From: Verrucomicrobiota bacterium
Lineage (GTDB): Bacteria; Verrucomicrobiota; Verrucomicrobiia; Opitutales; Opitutaceae
NCBI GenBank assembly: GCA_023386835.1
Contig: JAEWIY010000068.1
Coordinates: 1-64,000, forward strand
Length of the DNA: 64,000 bases
Direction of reading: 5' to 3'
Shown here: positions 40,201 to 48,411 of the stretch, one piece after another
Layout of the letters: every line of letters starts with the position of its first letter
Position numbering within the stretch: position 1 is the stretch's first letter
Notes under the pieces: model-generated
Seen by the model: the letters and a program-made list of their open reading frames with translations, nothing else
Told to the model about the DNA's origin: nothing
The model's database searches: none
Made by a program: the position numbers and the translations under genes

Positions 40201-40917
40201 ACCTTGGAGGAGGTGCTCGGCCCCGAATTCATTCGGACAGCTCAGCGCTATGAGGCGACGGAGTTGCGCAGCGGGGTGTTTTTGAGCGCACCGGATGGCC
40301 GGTACCGTTTTGCGCCGTTGCCGCGCCTCCTGCAGATCTCGCCGGTCCAAGGGCTCGTCGTTGGCGACTTCAACGCGGATGGTTTCGTGGATCTGTTTGC
40401 CGCACAGAATTCGTACGCGCCAACACCAGTTGTCGGTCGGTGGGATGGTGGGCTCGGGCAACTCCTGCACGGCGATGGCACGGGCACTTTCGCGCCGGTG
40501 CCGGTGGCGCAGAGCCGGCTGGTCGTGCCGGGCGACGCCAAAGCGGTGCTGGCGCTCGACCCGAACGAGGATGGCTGGGCGGACATTTGGGTCAGCCGGA
40601 ACAATCAACCCAGTCTGTTCTTTGAAAACGGTGGCATGACGGGGAACCATCCCCTCCAAATCCGGCTCACCGGTCGCGGCATCAATCCGACGGCGAGTGG
40701 CGCACGAGTGATGGTGGAGTATGCCAGCGGCCGGCGCGAGATGCAGGAGGTTCGCGCGGGGAGCGGCTGGATGAGCCAGTCGTCGTCGAGCTGCTTTTTT
40801 GGATACAGCGAAAAGGACCCTGCGGCGACCGTACACGTGCGCTGGCCGGATGGACGGGACACCCGGCACGTGGTGGTGCGGGACACGCCGGTGATGCGGA
40901 TCGCTCAGCCGGACTGA
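37294..40917 (+). CDS. Large secreted FG-GAP/ASPIC-UnbV protein with internal duplication
   Basis: A 1207-residue protein from the ATG at 37294; another ATG at 37315 is equally plausible, and both give a signal peptide ending near GWSQ. The sequence holds two similar halves. The first has FG-GAP blades (GDYDNDGRPDLF, DVNNDGWLDVY, DYDRDGWLDVF, DLDGDGDLDVV), then an ASPIC/UnbV domain (NRFGVGAVVRLET ... SASDPVLHFGLG). The second has further blades (DLNGDGRDELV, DANGDGRLDVL, DFNGDGLLDLF, DVDGDGWPDLL, DFNGDGRPDF), then a second UnbV domain (ASGARVMVEYASGRR ... SQSSSSCFFGY). CRTAC1-like proteins of this kind are extracellular and of unknown role. It faces the three-gene operon across about 190 bases. 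Confidence 0.92.
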   Translation: MPLPLLVMSRCRGRAASLIRRIIAGLTVCGAVAPGWSQTAEPLTSTPLAARSRATGATLFSVVPAESSGVRTENRYADPRMWGELYHEFEIGPIGTGVAIGDYDNDGRPDLFVVAKTESCRLFRNLGDWKFEDVSEKAGIADRGAAAAVWKQGVTFADVNNDGWLDVYVCRFNAPNLLYLNQQDGTFREAARAAGLDVVDSSVMAAFADYDRDGWLDVFVQTNLLNNAERPAGQRDFLFRNRGDGTFVNVTAGSGVDGGETQGNSAAWWDYNQDGWPDLYVANDFAAPDRLYRNKGDGTFTNVADEVLPHVPYSSMGTDIGDVNNDGWIDLLATDMAATTHEKDQRSMAETRGRTKDPADGSTAIPNYLRNALYVNTGVGRCLEAAFLTGLAATDWTWSVRFEDLDNDGWLDLHVTNGMHREIHNSDLIHRMMTTEGAADRIRVARSSPILAENNLVYRNLGDLQFEEVGATWGLNQSGVSFGAAFGDLDGDGDLDVVYSNYLAGVTLLRNDGATGHRVLVALRGQASNRFGVGAVVRLETARGTQVRQLSLARGYMSASDPVLHFGLGQEPVVRRLTVIWPSGQEQVFERLEANARYTITEPGDKPLRGATPAPLPAGQFKEATTAVNLGWSAKEELIDEIAQQRLLPVRLNRRGPALAAGDLNGDGRDELVMGGTSVDSARVLFQDGSGRFDVVGRLGRTGTVVNDGPVLLFDANGDGRLDVLITKGGNSAPAGAPEYEPELFFGGEKGLHRAPPGTLPEIAESIGAAAAVDFNGDGLLDLFLGGRASPGLYPLSPRSFLLLNRGGRFEDVTDPWAAGLREAGMVTSCLWSDVDGDGWPDLLVAIEWGHVRYFHNNAGRLLEDWTERAGFAAGGLGWWTSLASADFNGDGRPDFAAGNAGLNTPYRASASEPAVLLVQEPPEGGSLRLVEAYAEGGRWLPRRSRRDLASILPTVSRRFPRTDPYAKATLEEVLGPEFIRTAQRYEATELRSGVFLSAPDGRYRFAPLPRLLQISPVQGLVVGDFNADGFVDLFAAQNSYAPTPVVGRWDGGLGQLLHGDGTGTFAPVPVAQSRLVVPGDAKAVLALDPNEDGWADIWVSRNNQPSLFFENGGMTGNHPLQIRLTGRGINPTASGARVMVEYASGRREMQEVRAGSGWMSQSSSSCFFGYSEKDPAATVHVRWPDGRDTRHVVVRDTPVMRIAQPD

Positions 40918-41059
40918 GGCTGTCCGGAGGGGGCGCTCCCGAAGAACGTGCGAGGGGGCTGTTGGTCACGCGGGTCCCCGCCGGGGATGGCACGCCGAAC
41001 CTAGCGGCGGTGGAGGCCGGGCCGCGATCCCGTGCGGTTGTTGCAACGCTGGCAACGAA

Positions 41060-41088
41060 AAGCCCGGTGGCGAGGAGCCACTGGGCTT
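41060..41088 (-). terminator. Intrinsic terminator of the giant TonB receptor gene
   Basis: An 11-bp stem, AGCCCGGTGGC with GCCACTGGGCT (one G-U type mismatch), and a 5-base loop, 42 bases past the receptor stop on the minus strand. The + strand reads GAAAA on the 5' side, giving a short U-run on the minus transcript. Confidence 0.75.
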
Positions 41089-41129
41089 CAAGTCGGACGT
41101 GAGGTCCGACGGGCAGGATTGCAGCCGAC

Positions 41130-44100
41130 CTAAAACTCGAAGGTATTGGTTAACATCCACGTCATCCCCTGCTGGATACGGGAGAAACCAATACTTCGGT
41201 CAGGATTTATGGTCACGGGCACCAGTCTCGTGTCTTCGCCCACGTTGCGGAGATTGAGTTGCACGCGCCAGTTCAGCCGTTCGGTCAACCTTCGCGAGTA
41301 GCCGACCCAGAGGTCGAGGCGGTCGTCCGTCTCGCCTTTGAGGGGCTTGCCGACATCCACCGCCGTCTTCTCGGCGTTAAGCTCGTATCCCAGCACGCGG
41401 GCATCTTCCCAACGGTAACCGCCACCGATCCAGACTCCTTTCAGTGGGCCTTCCGTGAAGGAATAGGTGCTGATCACGTTAAACCGCCAGGGAGCGATTT
41501 CTGGAGCCTGACTGCCGCGTTGGGCGAGCAGCGTGTTGTAGGGGTTGATGATGTTGTTCTGCCACTGCACGCGCATCGCATTACTGGCGCCGCCACCCCA
41601 CAGACGCAGGTCTCCGGCGGGCCCGGCGAGGAACTCGGTCATGTTCTCGATGTAGGTCGCGATACCCGGTGCGAGCGCCACACGCGACGCGAAGGTTTTC
41701 GAGGCGTTGACCGTCACGTTCCAATTTTTTGTCGGCTGCGCATACAGCTCGATTTCCGTGCCCTTCGAAACGGTATCGACGGACATCACGGGTGCGGAAC
41801 CAAAGCCGGCGAGCAGACCGCCGCTGATCGGCTGGTTGTCGAACTTCAAGTTCCAGATCGGATCGGCGCGAACCCAGTCGCCGGCACGGATGCCGTCCAC
41901 GTTGATCAAGGCGACCTCGTTGCCGTACGCGTCAAAGAAGCTCTGTTCGAGCGGGATTTGGCGCCAGGCCTCGATCGCGTTTTTCAGTGTGACGGTGCTC
42001 GGATGTTCCAACCAGGCCGGGTTGATCGCACCGTCCGGGGTGCGGAACGGCGGCGCGTTGGGATCGTCGCTGGCCGCGTAGTTCCAGGCCCACGAGTTGT
42101 TGTCGTTGTTGCCCTTGATGCCCTGATCGGCGTTGGCGATGAACGCCGTACCCCACGCCGGGACGGCCCAGAGGAAGTAGCCGTTTTGACCGAGTCCGGC
42201 GCCGGCCAGCGTAGCATTGGCGACGCTGGTCTCGTAGCGCGTCACCCGCAGGGTGAAGCGATCATCCAGCACGCTGAGCATCACGCCCCATTCCTTGGTT
42301 TTGCCTTCCGGATTCGGGATAACGTTGCCGAAAACGTCGCCGCGCGGAGCGTCGGCCTTGAAGTTCTCGGACTCGTTGTAGAACACGCCGATGTTCGAGT
42401 CATAGGGCAGGCGTTCGGCCCAGGAACTCGGCAGGCGCAAGACGGCGCCATAGCTCGTGCTCTCACCCTTGGCGACACGACGACTGGATTCCGGAATCTC
42501 GAAGTTCGTGTTCGCGATGCCCAAGGCGTCCACCGTGCCGGACGCAGCATGGTTGATGACTTCGTCCTCGCGCCAGCCGAAGACCGGCAGGAAGGCGTCG
42601 TCAAACAGCCGCCCCTGCCAGGTGATCGCCTTCGACTCGATCTCGTTGCGCTGCTTCTGCGCGTTGTAGGTCAACGCGTCGATGTCACCGTTGTCGGCGT
42701 TGAGGAAGTTCACCGTGGTTGTGCGCCAGCCGACATAGTTGGCCGGGTTTTCCGACTGCGTGGTGTCGACCGGAGCGGCCCCGTTCTGCGGCTGATACGT
42801 GTAGGGTGCGGACGGATCGACGTAGGCGGGATCGTTCGGGTTGAGCGGGTGCTTCCACGTGTTGTCGAAGAAGTACACCTGCGCCTGGGACGGGGCCTTG
42901 ATGATACCACGCACGCGGTCGATGTTGGCGCCGGCGGCCGAACTCAGGTTGGAGAGATTCGGGCTGAGGTACGCCACATAGTCGTACGAGCGGAAGTGCG
43001 CCGTCAGGCTGGGCGAGATGGGCGCGTTGGGCGAACTGAAGAGCGCGACGTACGACGGGTCGGCGGCTGACGTGGCCCAGTTGCGCGTTTCCGTTTTCTT
43101 GACGTCATTGCTCAGCAGTCCGGTGAACGTATGACGTCCGAGGATACGCGTGAGACGCGAGTCGCGGTCCAGGAAGTCTTCGAAGCGCAAATCGGCCGTG
43201 GCGGTGAAGCGCCAGCTGTTGCGATCGATGACATTTCGCGAGTTGGCCTGCTCGTCCGAGTTGGCGACGTAGGCGCGACCGACATTCGGATTGGGCGTGC
43301 CGTCCGGGAAGTGCGAGTTGATGTCGATGCCGAGCTTGTAGGTGTCGGAGTTGCCGAGGAAGACCCGCTGGCCGTCTTTGTAGCGCTGGCGGTCATACAC
43401 GAACTCGAAGCCCAGCCGGTCCTCGAACAGCGTCTGCGAGACCGCGAGGTTGCCGGCATCCCACTCCTGCCACTCGGACTTGTTCTCGCCGTCGATCAAG
43501 TTCTTGTAGAAGTTGAAGACCGAAGGATCGGAAAGGGACTTGTCGTAATAGAAGCTGCCGCCTTCGAGGGCCTCGAGAGCGTAGCTGGAGTACGACGCAA
43601 TGGCGAAGGCGTAACCCTGCGGCAGGCCGCCGATGCTCCCGTCCGGCTGACCGTTGGGCCCGATGCCCTTGTTGCCGAGCGGCAAGGGCTGGCGGTACGC
43701 GGTGGCGCTGGAGTCGCCGTTGTTGCCGTAGTATGCCACGACGTCGGCCCAGAACTGGCGACCGACGGCTCCATTCTCCAACCACGGTTCCTCGCTATAG
43801 GGCGTGTTGCCCTTGTTCATGGTGGATTGGTTGAACGTCTGTTTGTTCAACCCCGAGAACCAGGGTGTGACTGCGTCCACGGGTGGCACGAGACGCGGGC
43901 GGTTGGCGTCGACCTTGCCCGTTTCGAAGTTCACCCGAACGAGGGTATTGCCGTTCTCGAAGAGTTTCGGCGCGTACCGGACCGTGCCAAAGGCGCGCTT
44001 GTCGTGATTGTAGGCGGGCTCCTGTTCGTACTTGGTTTCGTCGTCGAGCAGCGCGATTCGGATCGCCAACGTGTCAGGAATCAACACGTGGTTGAAGTCG

Positions 44101-44744
44101 CCGGAAAAACGCAATGAGCCGAATTCGGCGATGCGATTCTCCACGACGTAACGATTGCGGAAGGTCGCGGTGTTGACGCTCGTGTTGATGATACCGGCGG
44201 GGCTGCCGACGCCGAAGAGGATCGAGTTGGGACCGCGTTGCAGGTCGACGCGGTCGACGTTGAAGCCGTCCCAAGGGATCTCGGTCAGGAAGTAGTCGCG
44301 GGTGTTGTCGGCCGAATCCAAGCCACGCACGCGGGTGTTGTTGGACGGACGCAGCAGGTTGTTGTTTTCGTTATACTGGAAGCCGCCGGCCACACCAGAG
44401 AAGTTGCCCCAAGTGCCGCCGACCTCGGTATTGGTTGTGTATTGGAGCAGGCTCTCGTTGTTGACCGCGCCGGTGTCCTGCAGGAATTGTTTTGTCACCA
44501 CCGAGATAGCGGAGGCGACGTCCTTCAGATCGGTGCGAATACGCGTGCCGGCGAGCGTGGCGGAGGCTCGGTAGCTGTTGGCGTCCTCGTCTGCCTCGAC
44601 GAGAAAGGGGGAAAGGACAACGGTGCTTTCCTCATCACCGGCGGAGTTGGGTGCAGGAGCAGTCTGGCCCGGTAGTTGGGGCGCAGCCGCGAAGAGCAAC
44701 GCCGCGAGGAGGGGACTCCCCGGCGGCACGTTTTTACGGCACAT
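41130..44744 (-). CDS. Giant TonB-dependent receptor
   Basis: A 1204-residue outer-membrane receptor, far longer than siderophore receptors and in the SusC-like size class common in Opitutaceae. The signal peptide (MCRKNVPPGSPLLAALLFAAAP) is followed by a TonB-box-like ESTVVLSPFLVEADED, the plug (LAGTRIRTDLKDVASAISVV ... DRVDLQRGPNSILFGVGSPAG) and the barrel, ending in TNTFEF. No STN domain. A XylR-like regulator gene is divergently placed 346 bases upstream, which suggests control by a sugar or sugar derivative and a role in oligosaccharide uptake. No SusD-like gene is adjacent. Confidence 0.92.
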   Translation of the reverse strand: MCRKNVPPGSPLLAALLFAAAPQLPGQTAPAPNSAGDEESTVVLSPFLVEADEDANSYRASATLAGTRIRTDLKDVASAISVVTKQFLQDTGAVNNESLLQYTTNTEVGGTWGNFSGVAGGFQYNENNNLLRPSNNTRVRGLDSADNTRDYFLTEIPWDGFNVDRVDLQRGPNSILFGVGSPAGIINTSVNTATFRNRYVVENRIAEFGSLRFSGDFNHVLIPDTLAIRIALLDDETKYEQEPAYNHDKRAFGTVRYAPKLFENGNTLVRVNFETGKVDANRPRLVPPVDAVTPWFSGLNKQTFNQSTMNKGNTPYSEEPWLENGAVGRQFWADVVAYYGNNGDSSATAYRQPLPLGNKGIGPNGQPDGSIGGLPQGYAFAIASYSSYALEALEGGSFYYDKSLSDPSVFNFYKNLIDGENKSEWQEWDAGNLAVSQTLFEDRLGFEFVYDRQRYKDGQRVFLGNSDTYKLGIDINSHFPDGTPNPNVGRAYVANSDEQANSRNVIDRNSWRFTATADLRFEDFLDRDSRLTRILGRHTFTGLLSNDVKKTETRNWATSAADPSYVALFSSPNAPISPSLTAHFRSYDYVAYLSPNLSNLSSAAGANIDRVRGIIKAPSQAQVYFFDNTWKHPLNPNDPAYVDPSAPYTYQPQNGAAPVDTTQSENPANYVGWRTTTVNFLNADNGDIDALTYNAQKQRNEIESKAITWQGRLFDDAFLPVFGWREDEVINHAASGTVDALGIANTNFEIPESSRRVAKGESTSYGAVLRLPSSWAERLPYDSNIGVFYNESENFKADAPRGDVFGNVIPNPEGKTKEWGVMLSVLDDRFTLRVTRYETSVANATLAGAGLGQNGYFLWAVPAWGTAFIANADQGIKGNNDNNSWAWNYAASDDPNAPPFRTPDGAINPAWLEHPSTVTLKNAIEAWRQIPLEQSFFDAYGNEVALINVDGIRAGDWVRADPIWNLKFDNQPISGGLLAGFGSAPVMSVDTVSKGTEIELYAQPTKNWNVTVNASKTFASRVALAPGIATYIENMTEFLAGPAGDLRLWGGGASNAMRVQWQNNIINPYNTLLAQRGSQAPEIAPWRFNVISTYSFTEGPLKGVWIGGGYRWEDARVLGYELNAEKTAVDVGKPLKGETDDRLDLWVGYSRRLTERLNWRVQLNLRNVGEDTRLVPVTINPDRSIGFSRIQQGMTWMLTNTFEF

Positions 44745-45091
44745 AGGGTATTTGGGTTCAGGTTGGCCCCGGAACCTGGGTGGGGTAGAGGGGCGCGGTG
44801 GCTAATCGAGGGTATTAGCGCCGAATGGACTCTATCCCTCCGCGGCCATTGTGGGAATGAGTTCGGTTGTGTGCCGAATGAGACCCTTTGCGACGTGCAG
44901 TATCGGGCTGAGCGAGTGTCCCAATCGCGCTGTTGCTAGAGGGAAAACCCTGATGTGAAGCTTGGGCGAAGCGGGGCTCGGGACGGCTGCGAGTGTGCAC
45001 GTTCGATCCGTCGTTTAAGAAACTTGTCGCGGAGCGGCCGGCGGTGCGTTTCCCGGTTTACTCCCGCGCCGCCGGTCCGTTGAACTCGAAC
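44745..45091. promoter_or_regulatory. Divergent promoter region between the TonB receptor and the XylR-like regulator
   Basis: No gene is supported here. The region must carry the promoters of both flanking genes. A short inverted repeat AGGGAAAACCCT at about 44939-44950 and a repeated GCCGAATG (about 44820 and 44873) are possible operator pieces, but I see no clear pair of AraC-type half-sites. An in-frame GTG at 44993 could extend the regulator. Confidence 0.4.
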
Positions 45092-46258
45092 ATGCGGCCG
45101 CAAGTGCTCCTCGTATTCATGGCACTCCTCGAGGAATCGACGGCGATGTTGAAGGGAATCGCGCTCTACAGCCGCTCGCACCGGGCCTGGCAGGCGTTTC
45201 TTGATGACGAAGCGCGTGCGGAGTCGGACCCTCGCTGGTTACACGAGAGGCGTTGGTCCGGAGTGATCAGCCGGCACACCACGCCCGGCATGGTCAAAGA
45301 GTGCGAGCGGCTGAAGATCCCCTTGGTGGATCTGAGCGATCGCGAGCCCTATCCGGGCGTGCCCAAGATCCGTCCGGACAATCCCAGTCTGGGCCATTTG
45401 GGGGCTGAACATTTCCTGGAGCGTGGCTTCCGGCAGCTGGCCTTCAGCGGCTTCGGCAACTGCGGGTGGGCCTGTGAACGACGGGATGGTTTTGTTGAAG
45501 CCGCGCGTCTCGAAGGACGCGAGGTGACGGTGCTCGATGTCGACTACCCGGGTGATCTTACGCCCGAGTGGGATGAGGAGCAGATTCAACTTCTGTCGCG
45601 GTGGCTGCAGCAGTTGCCCAAGCCCGTGGGCGTCATGGCTTGCAACGACATGCGGGCGCTGCAGGTGATCACGGCCGCTCAACTTGCGCAGCTGCTGGTG
45701 CCGGAGCAGGTGGCGGTTCTCGGCGCCAATAACGACGCCGTTCGCTGCGAGTTGTCGTACCCGCCGCTGTCGAGCGTGGCGACCGATCCATTCCAATCCG
45801 GTCATCAGGCGGCCGAGACCCTTGACCGGATGATGGCCGGGTTGCCGGTCGAGCACTCCCAGTTGCGGATCGATCCGCGGGGTGTCGTGACCCGCCACTC
45901 GACGGACGTGCTGGCGGTGGACGACCGCAATGTCGCCGCCGCGCTTGCGTACATTCGCGAGCATGCGTGTGACGGCATCACGGTCGATCAGGTGTTGCGC
46001 CATGCCGCGGCCTCCCGCAGCCAACTGGAGAAGAAGTTTCGCCGCTTTCTCGGGCGTTCGCCGCAGTCGGAGATCCGCCGGGTGCAGATCGAGCAGATCC
46101 GCCGGTTGTTGGTGGAAACGGAGTACCCGTTGAAGAAAATCGCCGAGTTGGCCGGGTTTGAGCACGTCGAGTACATGAGCGTGGTGTTCAAGCGGATCAC
46201 GGCGCTTACGCCGGGCGAGTTTCGGCGTCGTCATCGCGACGAGCGGCGACGTTCCTGA
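45092..46258 (+). CDS. XylR-like transcriptional regulator (LacI-type sensor plus AraC-type DNA-binding domain)
   Basis: A 388-residue cytoplasmic regulator. Residues 1-280 form a periplasmic-binding-protein/LacI-like sugar-sensing domain (GVISRHTTPGMV, LGHLGAEHFLERGF, GVMACNDMRALQV, VAVLGANNDAVRCEL). Residues about 285-388 form an AraC-type double helix-turn-helix (VDQVLRHAAASRSQLEKKFR and KIAELAGFEHVEYMSVVFKR). That is the XylR architecture. The ATG at 45092 gives a start just before the first beta strand (MRPQVLLVFMALLEES) and normal family length; a GTG at 44993 is an alternative. By position it probably regulates the facing receptor. The ligand could be xylose or another sugar. Confidence 0.92.
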   Translation: MRPQVLLVFMALLEESTAMLKGIALYSRSHRAWQAFLDDEARAESDPRWLHERRWSGVISRHTTPGMVKECERLKIPLVDLSDREPYPGVPKIRPDNPSLGHLGAEHFLERGFRQLAFSGFGNCGWACERRDGFVEAARLEGREVTVLDVDYPGDLTPEWDEEQIQLLSRWLQQLPKPVGVMACNDMRALQVITAAQLAQLLVPEQVAVLGANNDAVRCELSYPPLSSVATDPFQSGHQAAETLDRMMAGLPVEHSQLRIDPRGVVTRHSTDVLAVDDRNVAAALAYIREHACDGITVDQVLRHAAASRSQLEKKFRRFLGRSPQSEIRRVQIEQIRRLLVETEYPLKKIAELAGFEHVEYMSVVFKRITALTPGEFRRRHRDERRRS

Positions 46259-46345
46259 GGCGCGGGCAGGCGGCAGGCTGACAGGAATTCGAAAACCCGC
46301 TTCACCTCCGGCACAAAACTCGCACGCTCAACCCTTGCGTCACAC

Positions 46346-47164
46346 ATGGGCGAACCCACCGAAACTCCTCCGTACGATCTCGAGCCGCCCGAGGTGGCCA
46401 TTTCGCCCCGGGAGAAACCGATGGGGTTCCTCGAACACCTCGAAGAGCTACGATGGACGTTGGTGAAGAGCGCGATCACCTTCGCGATCTTCGCCGCGGC
46501 CATCGGCTTCTTCCTTCAGCAGTTCAACGAGGTGCTGCTCTGGCCATTACACTTTGTGCAGGCGAACCGGCCCGAGTTCCGCCTGGAACTCGGTACGACC
46601 TCCATCATGGAGGGGTTCACGGTCGTGCTGCAGATGTGTTTCATGGGCGGCTTGGTGATGTCGGCGCCCTTTATCCTGTTCTTCGTCGGGCAGTTCGTCG
46701 CACCGGCGCTGCATGATCGGGAGATCAAACTGCTGCTGCCGGGATGTGTGGCGGCTTTTGTCCTCTTCCTGCTGGGGGCGGCGTTCAGTTTCTTCCTGCT
46801 CGCCCCCAGCACCATCCGAGTCTCGCTGGAGTTGAATGAACTCCTCGGTTTCACTCAGCGTTGGACGCCGGGCAACTACTACAGCCTGCTCACGTGGCTG
46901 GTATTGGGCGTGGGGGTAGCGTTTGAGTTTCCGTTGGTGGTGATGCTGCTCGTGTACCTTGAGCTGGTCACGGTGGCCAAGCTGCGCCGCTGGCGGCGCC
47001 ATGCGGTCATCGTCTTTTTTATCATCGCCGCCATCGTGACCCCGACACCGGATCCGTTCACGCAAACTGCGCTCGCCGTCCCGCTTTACGCTTTGTACGA
47101 GATCGCGATCCTGGCGGCTTCCCGGATCGAGAAGCGCCGCAGCGTGCTGTCGTCCGCGGAGTAA
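46346..47164 (+). CDS. tatC: Sec-independent protein translocase TatC
   Basis: A 272-residue inner-membrane protein with six hydrophobic segments. TatC hallmarks: FLEHLEELRWTLVKS at the N-terminus (binding of twin-arginine signals), SAPFILFFVGQFVAPAL, the GVGVAFEFPLVV segment, and VTPTPDPFTQTALAVPL before the last helix. The N-terminal 25 residues are acidic and proline-rich, an extension compared with E. coli TatC. No tatA or tatB gene lies next to it, so those are encoded elsewhere. It ends 2 bases before the convergent mntR stop. Confidence 0.96.
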   Translation: MGEPTETPPYDLEPPEVAISPREKPMGFLEHLEELRWTLVKSAITFAIFAAAIGFFLQQFNEVLLWPLHFVQANRPEFRLELGTTSIMEGFTVVLQMCFMGGLVMSAPFILFFVGQFVAPALHDREIKLLLPGCVAAFVLFLLGAAFSFFLLAPSTIRVSLELNELLGFTQRWTPGNYYSLLTWLVLGVGVAFEFPLVVMLLVYLELVTVAKLRRWRRHAVIVFFIIAAIVTPTPDPFTQTALAVPLYALYEIAILAASRIEKRRSVLSSAE

Positions 47165-47166
47165 CT

Positions 47167-47595
47167 TTACTGCCGCAGCCGCTCGAGCACCTCGGGATTC
47201 TGCTCGAGGTAACGGGTGAGCCGCTCGAGAGCGTGGAAAGTGTCGCTGCTCACGTGGTGCTCCATGCCCTCCACGTCGTGGGCGATGACCTCCTCGTTCA
47301 ACCCAAGCATCCGGAGGAAGTGGGTGAGCAGTTCGTGGCGGTGGGCAATACGGGCCGCGACGGCTTCCCCCGCGGCGGTCAGTACCATGCCACGATACTT
47401 CTCGTACTTCACCAGCCCTTCGGCATCCAGCCGTTGGACCATGGTGGTGACGCTCGCCTGTGAGATTTTCAGCTCAGCCGCGATGTCCACCACGCGAGCA
47501 TACCCCTTCGTCTTGATCAGCTCGCTGATGCGCTCGAGGTAGTCTTCCACCGCCGCCGTTGTACGGGGGGGAGGGGAGGAGGATTCGGCGGACAC
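47167..47595 (-). CDS. mntR: Manganese-responsive DtxR-family repressor MntR
   Basis: A 142-residue winged-helix regulator from the GTG at 47595 (a TTG 12 bases upstream is possible). It is collinear with Bacillus MntR: VEDYLERISELIKTKGYARV, then ASVTTMVQRLDAEGLVKYEKYRG. The six MntR metal ligands are all present: Asp and Glu of EDYLER, His of HRHELL, and Glu, Glu, His of DVEGMEHH. It lacks the SH3-like third domain of DtxR/IdeR, as MntR does. It represses or activates manganese transporters according to Mn2+ level; no such transporter is in the window. Confidence 0.95.
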   Translation of the reverse strand: MSAESSSPPPRTTAAVEDYLERISELIKTKGYARVVDIAAELKISQASVTTMVQRLDAEGLVKYEKYRGMVLTAAGEAVAARIAHRHELLTHFLRMLGLNEEVIAHDVEGMEHHVSSDTFHALERLTRYLEQNPEVLERLRQ

Positions 47596-47665
47596 CGCCC
47601 AAATCAAAACCGCCGGCTGGACCAGTCAAAACCAAAGCCGCGCCACGCCGGCGCAGCCGGTCGTC

Positions 47666-47908
47666 TTACCGGCGCAACCGCAGGTCGCGCTGGTACCGCA
47701 GCACCACGCGGAACATCCAGACGGCCAGCCAGAACACGCCGCTCATGCAGGCGGAGGCTCCGGCGCTCCAGATGGCGACCCACATCGGGTCGTTCGAGGG
47801 CACGTGCGAGCGCAAGACGAAGAACATGAACACGAAGAACGCACCGACGACCAGGACATCGACCAGGAAGTCGAACTTGCGAACGAGCTGCGTTTCAGGA
47901 TGCGCCAT
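47666..47908 (-). CDS. Small two-helix membrane protein of unknown function
   Basis: An 80-residue protein from the ATG at 47908 (MAHPETQLVRKFDFL). Two clear membrane helices (VDVLVVGAFFVFMFFVL and VAIWSAGASACMSGVFWLAVWMF) are joined by a short polar loop; the C-terminus is basic (RYQRDLRLRR), which fits both ends being cytoplasmic. The longer open frame is arginine/proline-rich and not credible. It lies 70 bases upstream of mntR on the same strand and may be co-transcribed. No family recognised. Confidence 0.75.
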   Translation of the reverse strand: MAHPETQLVRKFDFLVDVLVVGAFFVFMFFVLRSHVPSNDPMWVAIWSAGASACMSGVFWLAVWMFRVVLRYQRDLRLRR

Positions 47909-48411
47909 ACGGGGCGTAGCGTCCGGGTCGGAAAGCGTTTGTCCAATCCATTTTTGAGGTCCGGCGCCGGATTCGTCGATCGGACGCCCGAGGGGTGGAG
48001 GCGGTGCGCGGCTGGCACGATGACCCGGCTGCGGAATCCGGGGCGGGAGCGTGGCCCGGAGCCTGGCGCGCTGGAGGCCGTCACGTTTCGCGGCGACATG
48101 GGTTGACCGCGCCCTGGTGGGGTGGGCGGATGAGCCGAATGACCGGGGCCGCGTGCGATCAATCCGAGTGGTCGTGAGTTGCATATTCTGGCGTATCCAG
48201 CATGTGGGTACAGCCTCGGCGGGCGTTGCGTAGCCAGGCGGGTCCGGGGCTACGTGTATCTACACATCGGCTACGCGGCCTCTGCGCAAGCCACGGCACG
48301 GCAGCTGCATAGTGGGCGCTCGGCCGTCCCGGCTTTTACCCGGTTTTGATGCAAATCCAGACATCGCTCCTTGAGCCGAGTTTCACGCCGCCCGATAAAC
48401 GCGGCCTGGAG
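47909..48411. other. Intergenic region before the M14 peptidase
   Basis: No gene supported. It holds the divergent promoters of the small membrane protein and the peptidase. A perfect inverted repeat GTGTA-TC-TACAC at 48253-48264 is an operator-like site. In-frame upstream starts for the peptidase exist at 48346 (TTG) and 48349 (ATG). Confidence 0.4.
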
